Positions 1 through 8,155 of a stretch of 20,155 nt of DNA are shown piece by piece (position 1 is the stretch's first letter; each line of letters starts with the position of its first letter). The DNA is from TWA4 sp051879195 (lineage in GTDB: Bacteria; Bacillota; Clostridia; Lachnospirales; Lachnospiraceae). The stretch spans positions 1-20,155 of the forward strand of contig JBJELO010000030.1 of the NCBI GenBank assembly GCA_051879195.1, given 5' to 3'. The notes below the pieces were generated by a model. That model had not been told where the DNA came from. It was given only the letters and a program-made list of their open reading frames with translations, and did no database searches. The position numbers and the translations under genes are program-made.

Positions 1-501
1 CAGATTCCCGGATATACTACTGCTCTGGGAACCCAGTCATCAGCAGCAACCATTCCTGTTAATCTGAAATGTGCGGCAGCGGATGGTGTATGTGAGCAGA
101 TTCGTAATTTTGTAGTTCCGCTTTGCGCCAATATTCATATGGCAGGTTCCATGATTACGATTTCTGCCTGTGCAACGGCTGTATGTCTGATGAATCAGCT
201 GCCCATCAGTCTGGGAACCGTAATTCCGTTTATTATGACTCTGGGTGTTGCCATGGTGGCATCTCCCGGTGCTCCCGGAGGTTCTATTATGACTGCGCTG
301 CCGTTTTTGTATATGGTATTCGGAAGTGTTGCCGGCGATCCGGAGGGTCCCATCTGCGCGATCATGGTTACGCTTTATATCACACAGGATTCCTTTGGAA
401 CCGCATGCAATATCTGCGGGGACAATGCCATCGGTATTGTTGTTGATACCATTTACAGAAAATTTATTATGAAAGATATATATGAAGTTGAGGAGGCATA
501 G
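1..501 (+). CDS. Dicarboxylate/amino acid:cation symporter, C-terminal part
   Basis: The reading frame is open from the first base, so the gene begins outside the window; only about 166 C-terminal residues are seen. The fragment starts with a serine-rich segment (GTQSSAATIPVNLK) and then FVVPLCANIHMAGS, which match the re-entrant hairpin and unwound helix regions that carry the substrate and sodium sites in DAACS-family (GltP/SstT-like) symporters. Several hydrophobic membrane segments follow, and the tail is short and charged. The stop lies one base before the sdaAB start, so the genes are almost certainly co-transcribed. That context makes a serine (or serine/threonine) importer the likeliest role; this is inference, since family members also carry glutamate, aspartate or C4-dicarboxylates. 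Confidence 0.85.
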   Translation, partial: QIPGYTTALGTQSSAATIPVNLKCAAADGVCEQIRNFVVPLCANIHMAGSMITISACATAVCLMNQLPISLGTVIPFIMTLGVAMVASPGAPGGSIMTALPFLYMVFGSVAGDPEGPICAIMVTLYITQDSFGTACNICGDNAIGIVVDTIYRKFIMKDIYEVEEA

Positions 502-502
502 T

Positions 503-1171
503 ATGTCATTTATCAGTGTGTTTGATGTGCTGGGGCCTGTTATGATCGGGCCTTCCAGTTCCCATACGGCCGGAACCGCGCAGATTGCATTTCTGGCGCA
601 GAAGATGATCGGAGGGTCGGTAAAAAAAGTGGAATTTACACTTTACGGCTCATTTGCCAGGACTTATCAGGGCCATGGCACGGACCGCGCCCTTCTGGGA
701 GGAATCATGGGATTTTCCACGGATGATACCAGAATCTGTGATTCTTTCCGGATTGCCGACGAACGCGGGCTGGAGTATTCCTTCAGAATCGATAAAGAAG
801 ATACGGATATTTATCCCAATACGGTGGATATCTGCATGACAGGTGCCGGCGGACAGGTCATGACGGTGCGGGGAGAATCGCTGGGAGGCGGAAAAGTACG
901 GATTGTGCGGATCAATCAGGTGGAAGTGGACTTTACAGGAGAGTACAGTGCCGTCATTGTGATCCATCAGGACAAACCGGGTGTGGCGGCGCATATTACG
1001 AAGTGTCTCAGCGACAGCGGCGTCAATATTGCTTTTATGCGGCTGTTCAGGGAGGCAAAAGGGCATACGGCATATACCATTGTGGAATCGGATAATCGTT
1101 TGCCGGAGGATATTGCTGGAAAAATCAGGGAAAATGTTTTTGTGTCCGATGTGATGATCGTTCAGCCGTAA
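503..1171 (+). CDS. sdaAB: L-serine dehydratase, beta subunit (iron-sulfur type)
   Basis: Encodes 222 residues, the usual size for the beta subunit of the split, Bacillus/Clostridium-type L-serine ammonia-lyase. The ATG at 503 is chosen because AGGAGG at 491-496 precedes it at normal spacing; an upstream in-frame ATG at 482 would overlap the symporter gene and lacks such a site. The family hallmark MIGPSSSHTAG lies at residues 14-24. A C-terminal ACT-type regulatory domain starts near residue 147 (EYSAVIVIHQDKPGVAAHIT), expected to bind a small ligand such as serine. With the alpha subunit downstream it converts L-serine to pyruvate and ammonia in the cytoplasm. It follows the symporter by one base. 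Confidence 0.95.
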   Translation: MSFISVFDVLGPVMIGPSSSHTAGTAQIAFLAQKMIGGSVKKVEFTLYGSFARTYQGHGTDRALLGGIMGFSTDDTRICDSFRIADERGLEYSFRIDKEDTDIYPNTVDICMTGAGGQVMTVRGESLGGGKVRIVRINQVEVDFTGEYSAVIVIHQDKPGVAAHITKCLSDSGVNIAFMRLFREAKGHTAYTIVESDNRLPEDIAGKIRENVFVSDVMIVQP

Positions 1172-1222
1172 ATGAACCGCTTCGGAACGGATTTTGAAAT
1201 AAATATGTCGGGGGAATAGACA

Positions 1223-2092
1223 ATGGATTTTAAAAATGCCAGAGAATTGCTGGATTTATGTAATAACAATCAGATGCAGATTTCCGATGTGATGAAACAG
1301 CGGGAATGCAGTCTGCAGGAGACTGCCATGGATACCATTTGCCACCGCATGAGAAAAGTGCTGGAGGTTATGCGGGAATCTGCTGCTTCGGCTGTGAAAA
1401 ACCCCAGAAAATCCATGGGAGGCCTGATCGGAGGAGAGGCCAGAAAGCTGAATGCACATCGTATGAAAGGAAAAGATATCTGTGGAACGGTATTGGGACG
1501 CGGAATTACCTATGCCATGGGTGTTCTGGAAGTGAATGCCTCCATGGGACTGATCGTTGCGGCGCCCACTGCCGGTTCGTCAGGGATAGTACCCGGACTT
1601 CTGCTGGCTCTGCAGGATGAATATCATATATCGGATGAACGCATGGTGGATGCCCTGTTCAATGCCGGCGCTATCGGTTATCTGGCCATGCGCAATGCTA
1701 CCGTGGCCGGTGCTGTAGGCGGATGTCAGGCTGAAGTGGGTGTTGCTTCCGCCATGGCGGCCTCCGCAGCGGTGGAACTGATGGGAGGCACGCCTGAACA
1801 GAGCCTGGGTGCAGCATCTACAGTTCTCATGAACATGCTGGGGCTGGTATGTGATCCGGTGAGCGGTCTGGTGGAATATCCCTGCCAGAACCGTAATGCA
1901 GCCGGTGTGGCCAATGCACTGATTGCAGCGGAAATGGCACTTGCCGGTATAAAGCAGCTGATTCCTCTTGACGAAATGATTGCTGCCATGTATTCCGTGG
2001 GGAAACGGATGCCGGCAGAGCTTCGTGAAACAGCTCTGGGAGGATGCGCAGCCACACCGACGGGGTGCGGAATGTGCGGCCGCGCACACTGA
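1223..2092 (+). CDS. sdaAA: L-serine dehydratase, alpha subunit (4Fe-4S catalytic)
   Basis: Encodes 289 residues, full length for the alpha subunit. The cluster-binding cysteines are visible at C168 (GGCQAEVG), C210 and C221 (CDPVSGLVEYPC). The spacings of 42 and 11 residues are those I recall for the three cluster ligands of the structurally characterised Legionella enzyme. The substrate loop APTAGSSGIVPG is at residues 114-125, and the C-terminus is cysteine-rich (C275, C282, C285). The cluster's open iron site acts as the Lewis acid that removes the serine hydroxyl, so the enzyme should be oxygen-sensitive, fitting an anaerobe. The start has GGGGGAA a few bases upstream. It lies 51 bp after sdaAB and ends convergent with the MFS gene, 37 bp away; no clear terminator is seen between them. 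Confidence 0.95.
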   Translation: MDFKNARELLDLCNNNQMQISDVMKQRECSLQETAMDTICHRMRKVLEVMRESAASAVKNPRKSMGGLIGGEARKLNAHRMKGKDICGTVLGRGITYAMGVLEVNASMGLIVAAPTAGSSGIVPGLLLALQDEYHISDERMVDALFNAGAIGYLAMRNATVAGAVGGCQAEVGVASAMAASAAVELMGGTPEQSLGAASTVLMNMLGLVCDPVSGLVEYPCQNRNAAGVANALIAAEMALAGIKQLIPLDEMIAAMYSVGKRMPAELRETALGGCAATPTGCGMCGRAH

Positions 2093-2129
2093 AAAAAGTG
2101 ATTATGTAAGGAGTGTATTGATGTTTTTA

Positions 2130-3311
2130 TCAGTTTTTCTGAATTTCAGAGGCAGGTCTGATGTCATAGAACAGGAAAATGATTGCCATAAGACCAAATC
2201 CGATGATTGCACAGTATTTCGTGGCAATAATTGCATCGGGGAAAAATCTTCCCAGAAATGCACATAGATAACTGGAAAGAAATACACCGATTTGCGTAAA
2301 TGCTTTGACTGCTGAGGTACAGAAGGGAGAAGAAGCCGGTCCGGCTACTTTTCCCGCAAATGCCATGATATTCGGAATAAGAGCAAACCATCCGGCGCCG
2401 GCCAGTGCAGTACCGATTGCCAGCATGGGAATGTTCAGTCCGATCAGTACCAGTAACTCTCCCAAAGCAGCAGTGGCGAAGCAGAATGGTACAAAAAATT
2501 TTCCAGCTTTCTGATACAGTTTTGCTGCAAAGGCACCTGCAATTGCGCCGCCCAGTGTGTAAAGTGCCAGAATCGATCCGGATACACCTGCTTCTCCGAT
2601 ATTGCGCATTTTAATAAAGGTGGACATGTTGGTCATAATGGAGTAGCCCAGGATACACCAGATCAGACCGATTGCGATATATAACCACACTCTGGGTTTG
2701 ACAGTGATTTTTTCCTTTGTCTGACTGCTGCCTGTCTGCTGTGAATGAGCCGACTCCGGTTCTTTCAGGAAAAACAGAATCAGCAAAAAAGGAATAATTG
2801 CGATAAAGTATACGTAAAAAGACTGTTTTAAGCCGATATCTGCCAGAAAACCGCTGATGACCTGCATCAAAACACCACAGATGTTGGAAACAAATACACC
2901 GTAGCCAAGGTATTTTCCGCATTCATGTTCATCATAGGTGGCGATAACCAGAGCATTGGCGCTGGCATTTCCTGCCATTCCCACTCCGAACAGTGCGCGG
3001 GCTGCCAGAATGCAGTAGAAAGAGGAATTCCAAACGATAGGCAGGATACCGCCAATGAAAATACATACCAGAGAAAACAGCAGAAACGGTTTGTATTTCA
3101 GCTTTCTTCCCAGAAAGAAGCCGGTTATGATCATCAGAAAGGAGCTGATCAGGGAAGGAAGGGTAGATACCATTTTGATTGTGGAAACAGGAACCTCCGG
3201 GTATGCTTCAATCAGTTTCTGGATGGTGGGATTGATTGCCATCATTCCGACGGTAAATACATAGGAGGACATAACAGCAATCGTATTTAGTGTAGATTTT
3301 TTTGTATTCAT
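2130..3311 (-). CDS. MFS family transporter
   Basis: Encodes 393 residues that are almost wholly hydrophobic, with about 12 predicted membrane segments and a polar central loop near residues 190-205 (SQQTGSSQTKEK) separating two six-helix halves. This is the major facilitator layout and usual length. The loop between helices 2 and 3 (GFFLGRKLKYKP) is a degenerate form of MFS motif A. The ATG at 3311 is preceded by GGAGGA at 3317-3322, which overlaps the stop region of the gene upstream; only 3 bp separate the two genes, so they form a tightly coupled operon. The substrate cannot be read from sequence. The most natural inference is that it moves the substrate or product of the unrecognised 597-aa protein encoded upstream. 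Confidence 0.85.
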   Translation of the reverse strand: MNTKKSTLNTIAVMSSYVFTVGMMAINPTIQKLIEAYPEVPVSTIKMVSTLPSLISSFLMIITGFFLGRKLKYKPFLLFSLVCIFIGGILPIVWNSSFYCILAARALFGVGMAGNASANALVIATYDEHECGKYLGYGVFVSNICGVLMQVISGFLADIGLKQSFYVYFIAIIPFLLILFFLKEPESAHSQQTGSSQTKEKITVKPRVWLYIAIGLIWCILGYSIMTNMSTFIKMRNIGEAGVSGSILALYTLGGAIAGAFAAKLYQKAGKFFVPFCFATAALGELLVLIGLNIPMLAIGTALAGAGWFALIPNIMAFAGKVAGPASSPFCTSAVKAFTQIGVFLSSYLCAFLGRFFPDAIIATKYCAIIGFGLMAIIFLFYDIRPASEIQKN

Positions 3312-3314
3312 ACG

Positions 3315-5108
3315 CTATTCCTCCAGAGAATCAATATAACCTTTTGCAATCTGTGCAGCTTCCAGTGCATTCATTTTGCCACCAGGGATACCAAGGGTGA
3401 TGTAGGCACCTGCCTCTGCCTGCTTTGCGGCTTCTTCAGGGGATACAATACCCATGGCAGCTGCTACGGCAGCGGGTACCAGAACGTTGATGATAATATT
3501 GGCTGCTACGGCAATATCAGAGACGACAGCGGCAGCAGGCATTACGTAAGGTTTCAGTTCCTGAAATTCGCCCATGGCAATGCGGGGCAGAAAATCATGA
3601 CAGAAACCGTCGATACTGTATGTTTTTCCGTCAATAGTCAGATCAAGATCAATTAAAGGATCAAAGGACATATATTTTTTTACGACCTTCTGGGTACGGC
3701 GGGCAGCTTTGTCAATACGGCGTATTTTTACGGCAATATCATGATTCATAGCTCTGCTGAAATAGCGTTTACATCCTGCTTCCAGTGTGGCAAGGCGCTG
3801 TTCGTCCAGGGAATGTACTACTTCTTCGACAGATGCTCCCTTCAGAAATTCTTCATAGGCGTACTGTGCACGGCTGTAAATGGCGCGTATACGTACGCGG
3901 TCCGTTGCTTTGATCAGACACTGTGTGACCGGTCCATTTTTCAGTTCCTGTGATTTCCGTGCGACGGTATTAATGCTTAATAAAGCAGTTTCGCCGTCCA
4001 TGGAATTGTCCATGCGGTTTTCTACCACCTTTCTTCCAATTTCGTCGCTGTTGCTGCCTTCCTCCAGCAATGCCTTTAATACAACGACGCAGTATCCGCC
4101 GATATGACCCAGTGGTACGTTGGAAGGCCTTCCTGATGCACCGATGATATTTTCACGGAAACAGGCAAAAATTTCATCAAAGGCCATCATGCCTATTACA
4201 GATACACCGCCGATATCCTTTAAAATCAGTCCCACATCGCCGATGAGCTGTGCGGTATCGTACTCTTCACCGGTTACATTTACATGCAGTTTTTTCGGCA
4301 GGCCGGCAGTTTCTGCAGCACTTTTGCCTACCATATAGGCGCTGGTGGTTCTGCCGTAGGTTCCTTCGGCTTCCGGCACTTCCGCATCGGGATGAATGAT
4401 TTCCAGAATGGCTGCTGCACCGATTACTGCAGCAATAAAAGGATTGGGAACCAGGCCTGCGCCTGACATGGAATTCAGCATGGCCTGAGTGCCGATTCGT
4501 GCACCATTGACAGACAGCTGGGGCCATACATAGTCTTCTCCCAGTGCACTGTGTCCGTAAATTGCGCCGCCGACTCCCACGGGGATATCATATCCACGAA
4601 CCTGACACAGCGTCCCTTCTTCAAGTGCACGATAGATTGCCGATACGGCTGCAAAGCCGGAAATTTTACTGTTCATTTTCGGTGTAGGCAATGCGGCGAT
4701 ACCACATCGGGCGGCACCTGCAAGCATACGGGCAGTTGCTCCCAGTTTACGATTGCCTGCCGGAATGCCTACCTGAGCTGCGGAACCGCACAGATACATG
4801 ATGCTGGCTGTGATTAATGCTGCATTTGCCGGATCACAGCCGGCATCTTTTGCAGCATCGATTGCTTTCTGCATAATATCCTCCATGGGAAGCCGGCGTA
4901 CATTTGCAAATTTTACGGATAAATCGCCTCCATGCATCATTTCCTCTGCGATTACGTTGCAGACACTGTGAATAGCCATATTCAGCATTCCATGCCCCCC
5001 AGCAAGTGCTTCAATTCTGTCACAGGACATCAGATTGATATCCGATGTGACTGCCATCTGCGCCGCAGTTAAAATTTTTTCTCTGCTTTTGTTGATTTCG
5101 TTCATCAT
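3315..5108 (-). CDS. Unrecognised conserved-looking cytoplasmic protein, 597 aa
   Basis: I do not recognise the family. The 597-residue protein has no signal peptide and no clear run of membrane helices. It is rich in Gly/Ala and has several motif-like segments: PAGNRKLGATARMLAGA (116-132), PTPKMNSKISGF (141-152), GVGGAIYGHSALGEDY (178-193) and NGARIGTQAMLNSMSGAG (201-218). A more charged middle region carries paired-basic stretches (KIRRIDKAARRTQKVVKK), and the C-terminus is Ala-rich. The glycine-rich motifs recall enzyme active-site loops, loosely those of serine dehydratase or cysteine desulfidase-like proteins, but I cannot show homology. The first of two ATGs is used, with GGAGG at 5119-5123. 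The MFS gene 3 bp downstream suggests a catabolic enzyme and transporter pair. Coding is well supported by length and ribosome binding site; function is unknown. Confidence 0.75.
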   Translation of the reverse strand: MMNEINKSREKILTAAQMAVTSDINLMSCDRIEALAGGHGMLNMAIHSVCNVIAEEMMHGGDLSVKFANVRRLPMEDIMQKAIDAAKDAGCDPANAALITASIMYLCGSAAQVGIPAGNRKLGATARMLAGAARCGIAALPTPKMNSKISGFAAVSAIYRALEEGTLCQVRGYDIPVGVGGAIYGHSALGEDYVWPQLSVNGARIGTQAMLNSMSGAGLVPNPFIAAVIGAAAILEIIHPDAEVPEAEGTYGRTTSAYMVGKSAAETAGLPKKLHVNVTGEEYDTAQLIGDVGLILKDIGGVSVIGMMAFDEIFACFRENIIGASGRPSNVPLGHIGGYCVVVLKALLEEGSNSDEIGRKVVENRMDNSMDGETALLSINTVARKSQELKNGPVTQCLIKATDRVRIRAIYSRAQYAYEEFLKGASVEEVVHSLDEQRLATLEAGCKRYFSRAMNHDIAVKIRRIDKAARRTQKVVKKYMSFDPLIDLDLTIDGKTYSIDGFCHDFLPRIAMGEFQELKPYVMPAAAVVSDIAVAANIIINVLVPAAVAAAMGIVSPEEAAKQAEAGAYITLGIPGGKMNALEAAQIAKGYIDSLEE

Positions 5109-5140
5109 TTGCTACAAACCTCCGATTTTATTGTGATATT

Positions 5141-5169
5141 ATTATAAAAAATGCAGGTTTTATTGAGAA
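5141..5169 (-). promoter_or_regulatory. Candidate promoter of the 597-aa protein/MFS operon
   Basis: On the minus strand a perfect TATAAT (-10) lies at 5141-5146. A weak -35, TTCTCA, lies at 5164-5169 with a 17-bp spacer. The start codon is about 33 bp downstream of the -10. A poor -35 next to an upstream direct repeat suggests a promoter that needs an activator; that is inference. Confidence 0.5.
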
Positions 5170-5182
5170 GTACCAGTTAAAA

Positions 5183-5213
5183 TTCTTAGTGACTAATAAT
5201 TTTCTTAGTGACT
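5183..5213. repeat. Tandem 12-bp direct repeat, candidate operator
   Basis: TTCTTAGTGACT occurs at 5183-5194 and again at 5202-5213, a 19-bp period (close to two helical turns) with an AT-rich spacer. Read on the minus strand, AGTCACTAAGAA sits just upstream of the candidate -35 of the operon starting at 5108. The position and same-face spacing suit a dimeric activator. The regulator is unknown; the AraC-family protein encoded at 7089-7937 is the only nearby unpaired candidate and more likely serves the galactosidase gene. Confidence 0.45.
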
Positions 5214-5421
5214 TGCATTCCCACAGCGATGATTATATCGGGATGTGATTTCAGGACAGTTTTAAATGACGTTTAGTAGACATTATGCAATGTTTCCCCA
5301 ACGTTCAGCCATAGAATAAATCCCGGAAAACAGGTATACTTCAGACAACAGGTAAAGAACATCCGGATACGCATGGATGTCAGTACCGGGATATATGGAA
5401 GTTCAATCAGAGGAGGAAAGC

Positions 5422-7056
5422 ATGATGGATAACCGGAAAAAAGCATTGGTATTCGGCGCATTTGATTATGTAACAGTAAAAACGGACAGTGAGAAGCTGT
5501 GGGCAGAAGGAGAGAACACGTCGGTGTGTCTGGGGGATATCCGCATTGAGATGAAGGATGATTGTGGACATGAGGATATGTTTCTGACTGCAGATACAAG
5601 TGCAGTGGAATGGGTGAAAATCAGATGGAACAGAGAAATGCCGAAACAGGTACGGATTCTGGGCGATGCCTGGGAGAGGGGCTACGGTGATCTGGAGTGG
5701 CGCGGCATGTGCGGCAGCCGGTTTATGCCCTGGTATTTTCTGATGTCCGCCGGGGACAGACAGTGGGGATACGGTGTGAAGGTGAGACCGTCTTCCATGT
5801 GCTACTGGCAGGTGGATTCCAGAGGCATTACCCTGGTGATGGATGTACGCAGCGGCGGGGAAGGTGTTTGGCTGAACGGACGTACATTGAAGATGGCAGA
5901 ACTGGTTTCCATGGAGATGGAAGGGAGCGATTCTTTCACAGCTGCCCGGGAATTCTGCCGCATGATGTGCACTGACCCGATTCTGCCTGATTTCCCTGTA
6001 TACGGAAGCAACAACTGGTATTATGCGTACGGAGACAGTTCGGAAGAGGAGATTTTAAGCGATACGGATTATGTGCTGGAGCTGACAAAGGGTGTGGACA
6101 ATCCGCCGTTTATGGTGATTGATGACTGCTGGCAGGAACACCACAGACTGGATGAATATAACGGCGGTCCCTGGAGATGCGGCAACAGTAAGTTTCCCGA
6201 TATGAAGGGGCTTGCGGATAAGCTGACCGCAAAAGGAGTTCGTCCCGGCATCTGGGTGAGATTGCTTCAGAATGAAGATGAGGCGATTCCGGATGAATGG
6301 CGTCTGCCGATGAACGGCTGCCTGGATCCCAGTCATCCCGATGCGCTGGAGTATATCAAACAGGACGTAAAGCGGATCTGTGACTGGGGATACACGCTGA
6401 TCAAGCATGATTTTTCCACTTATGATCTGTTTGGAAAATGGGGCATGGAGATGAATCCTCTGGTTACGGTTAGCGGATGGCATTTCTACGACCGCAGCAA
6501 AACCAGCGCAGAGGTTGTAAAGATGCTGTATCAGGCCATTTATGAGACAGCAGAACCGTATCATACACTGATTCTGGGCTGCAATACCATCGGTCATCTG
6601 GGTGCCGGACTGATGCATATGAACCGTACCGGCGACGATACCAGTGGTATTACCTGGGAGCGCACCAGAAGAATGGGCATCAATTCGCTGGCATTCCGCC
6701 TGCCTCAGAACGGTATCTTTTTCGATATTGATGCGGACTGCGTGGGTATCGCGGGCAATATCCCCTGGAAGCTGAACCGCCAGTGGGCTGACGTGATCGC
6801 TCAGAGCGGAACATCCCTTTTCATATCCGTAAAACCGGGAATTCTGAATGATCAGGAGATCGCCCAGCTGCGTGAAATCATGAAGAGCGCTTCCCGCCAG
6901 GACTGTCACAAAGTACCTGTTGACTGGGAATACAACGACTGCCCCGAAATCTGGGCAGATGATAAAGAGGAGATCAGGTACAGCTGGTTTGAGGACGGCG
7001 GTGCCACACTGGAAAGCAATCAGCTGTTGTACCGGATCAGTATTCCGCTGTCATAA
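5422..7056 (+). CDS. GH36-like alpha-galactosidase (clan GH-D glycoside hydrolase)
   Basis: Encodes 544 residues, close to the compact Thermotoga-type alpha-galactosidase and shorter than the roughly 700-aa GH36 enzymes. The ATG at 5422 follows AGAGGAGGAAAG; an in-frame ATG at 5377 lacks a comparable site. An N-terminal beta-rich region of about 200 residues precedes a barrel carrying clan GH-D hallmarks. These are VIDDCWQ (D234-D235), the PDMKGLADKLTAKGVRPGIW segment, the nucleophile strand IKHDFS with D330, and the acid/base region RTGDDTSGITWERTRR with D405/D406. It should release terminal alpha-galactosyl units from melibiose or raffinose-type sugars by a retaining mechanism. There is no signal peptide, so it acts in the cytoplasm on imported oligosaccharides. 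It converges on an AraC/MsmR-like regulator 33 bp away. The exact substrate, including alpha-N-acetylgalactosamine, is not determined. Confidence 0.85.
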   Translation: MMDNRKKALVFGAFDYVTVKTDSEKLWAEGENTSVCLGDIRIEMKDDCGHEDMFLTADTSAVEWVKIRWNREMPKQVRILGDAWERGYGDLEWRGMCGSRFMPWYFLMSAGDRQWGYGVKVRPSSMCYWQVDSRGITLVMDVRSGGEGVWLNGRTLKMAELVSMEMEGSDSFTAAREFCRMMCTDPILPDFPVYGSNNWYYAYGDSSEEEILSDTDYVLELTKGVDNPPFMVIDDCWQEHHRLDEYNGGPWRCGNSKFPDMKGLADKLTAKGVRPGIWVRLLQNEDEAIPDEWRLPMNGCLDPSHPDALEYIKQDVKRICDWGYTLIKHDFSTYDLFGKWGMEMNPLVTVSGWHFYDRSKTSAEVVKMLYQAIYETAEPYHTLILGCNTIGHLGAGLMHMNRTGDDTSGITWERTRRMGINSLAFRLPQNGIFFDIDADCVGIAGNIPWKLNRQWADVIAQSGTSLFISVKPGILNDQEIAQLREIMKSASRQDCHKVPVDWEYNDCPEIWADDKEEIRYSWFEDGGATLESNQLLYRISIPLS

Positions 7057-7088
7057 ATATATTGTGTCCGCTGCCGTCTGTCAGCTGA

Positions 7089-7937
7089 TCAGTAGTCGAT
7101 GATTTTGTCTACATGCCGGTATTCTCTGCGGTATTCGCTGGGAGTCATCCCTGTCTCACGGCGGAAAGCTCTGGAAAATGCAAACGGGTTTTCATAACCG
7201 CAGGAGCCGGCAATGTCGGCAACCGGAAGGTCGGTTTTAGCAAGCAGTTCCCGCGCGCTGGAGATTCGGGACATGGTCAGAAACTTCTGCGGAGAGGTGT
7301 TCAGGTGTTTCTGAAACAGCGCAGACAGATAGCTTCTGCTGATATGCAGATGTTTTGCCACATCCATAACCGTAAGATCGGGGAACGGATGGTTCAGGAT
7401 ATATTCCATAGCCTGTGTGACATAAAAATTATCATTTGACTCTGAATTATCATAGGAAGCACCCGCGGATTCCTCCAGCATTGCGAAAATCCGGTACAGA
7501 CCACTCTGGATATAGCATTCGCCGGCAGGAGTCAGTTCCGGGTGCTTCATCATTTCAAATATAATTTCTTTGATTTCCTCAATCGATTCCATGGACTGAA
7601 CCGGTGCTTCCGTGCTGATGCCGCAGTGAGCGAGAAGACCGGGAACTGCATCGCCGTTAAAACAGATCCAGGCATAGGTCCAGGGAATTTCTGCATCGGC
7701 TTTATAGAAGGTCAGTACATCAGGCGTGATAAGAAAGTATTGATTTTTTCTGATCATATAGTGTCTGTCACCCACATAGAGATGTCCCTGTCCGCTCAGA
7801 ATGAAATGAAGCATATAATAGTGACGGAAAGCCGGTCCGTAAGAGTGCTCCGGGGAACATTTTTCATATCCGCAGGCTACCAGATGCAGTTCTTTGGAGC
7901 CAGTCTGGCGTTCCATCACCTGTTTATTTTTGTTCAT
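7089..7937 (-). CDS. AraC family transcriptional regulator (MsmR-like)
   Basis: Encodes 282 residues. The N-terminal half has the cupin-like sugar-sensing pattern of AraC/MsmR regulators (HFILSGQGHLYVGDRHYMIRKNQ, then a proline-bearing segment ITPDVLTFY). The C-terminal region, from about residue 171, has two helix-turn-helix units: LTVMDVAKHLHISRSYLSALFQ and the signature DIAGSCGYENPFAFSRAFRRETGMTPSEYR. The ATG at 7937 has AGGAAGGTG at 7945-7953, spaced 7 nt. Regulators of this type commonly activate alpha-galactoside uptake and hydrolysis genes, and the convergent neighbour is a GH36 enzyme, so control of that gene is the likely job (inference). No transporter for the sugar lies in the window. 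Confidence 0.92.
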   Translation of the reverse strand: MNKNKQVMERQTGSKELHLVACGYEKCSPEHSYGPAFRHYYMLHFILSGQGHLYVGDRHYMIRKNQYFLITPDVLTFYKADAEIPWTYAWICFNGDAVPGLLAHCGISTEAPVQSMESIEEIKEIIFEMMKHPELTPAGECYIQSGLYRIFAMLEESAGASYDNSESNDNFYVTQAMEYILNHPFPDLTVMDVAKHLHISRSYLSALFQKHLNTSPQKFLTMSRISSARELLAKTDLPVADIAGSCGYENPFAFSRAFRRETGMTPSEYRREYRHVDKIIDY

Positions 7938-7960
7938 GGTCGTTCACCTTCCTGAAAGGG

Positions 7961-7969
7961 ATTATACCA
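7961..7969 (-). promoter_or_regulatory. Extended -10 promoter of the AraC-family gene
   Basis: On the minus strand TGG-TATAAT lies at 7961-7969, a full extended -10 element. No good -35 is seen (GGAATA at 17-bp spacing), which is tolerated by extended -10 promoters. It lies about 24 bp upstream of the start codon, giving a very short leader that holds the ribosome binding site. Confidence 0.55.
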
Positions 7970-7982
7970 TATCTTCTCTTTT

Positions 7983-8141
7983 TTATTCCAGAGTGAAATG
8001 AACGCCCAGTTCGATGGAATCCCGGGTTCCATCCTGCTCCGGTATATTGATTGTTTTGGTGAGAAGATAGGTACCTGCCGGAAGCTGTCCATAGATCCAC
8101 TCCCAGTCGTGCCCGGACGATAGCGGCAAAACGGCTTTCCA
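7983..8141 (-). pseudogene. 3' remnant of an Ig-like-domain protein gene
   Basis: On the minus strand a frame ending in TAA (complement of 7983-7985) reads about 52 residues with the pattern DWEWIYGQLPAGTYLLTKTI, and ends in GVHFTLE. This resembles the last strands of the bacterial Ig-like domain (Big_14 type, W-x-W-x-Y-G-x-L-P-A-G-x-Y) at the C-termini of secreted or lipoprotein genes in Lachnospiraceae. Upstream the frame soon meets TGA, and no start or ribosome binding site is present. The rest of the gene is gone, apparently replaced by the marR promoter region. The longer ORF in this stretch in another frame is a shadow. The family match is from memory and needs a search. Confidence 0.55.
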
Positions 8142-8155
8142 CAAAGTTAGGTACC

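Larger units (their letters stand above)
5109..5421. other. Divergent intergenic region of 313 bp
   Basis: This region lies between the minus-strand operon (start 5108) and the plus-strand GH36 gene (start 5422). The left half holds the TATAAT promoter and the 12-bp direct repeat annotated separately. The right half has no convincing consensus promoter for the GH36 gene. It does contain ACAGGTA twice, at 5330-5336 and 5348-5354 (18 bp apart), which might be an AraC-type half-site pair. No RNA gene or further ORF is seen. Confidence 0.4.

Noticed and set aside
6055..6909. 284-codon minus-strand frame opposite the GH36 gene
   Set aside because: A mirror frame of a well-supported enzyme carrying clear clan GH-D motifs; no ribosome binding site.
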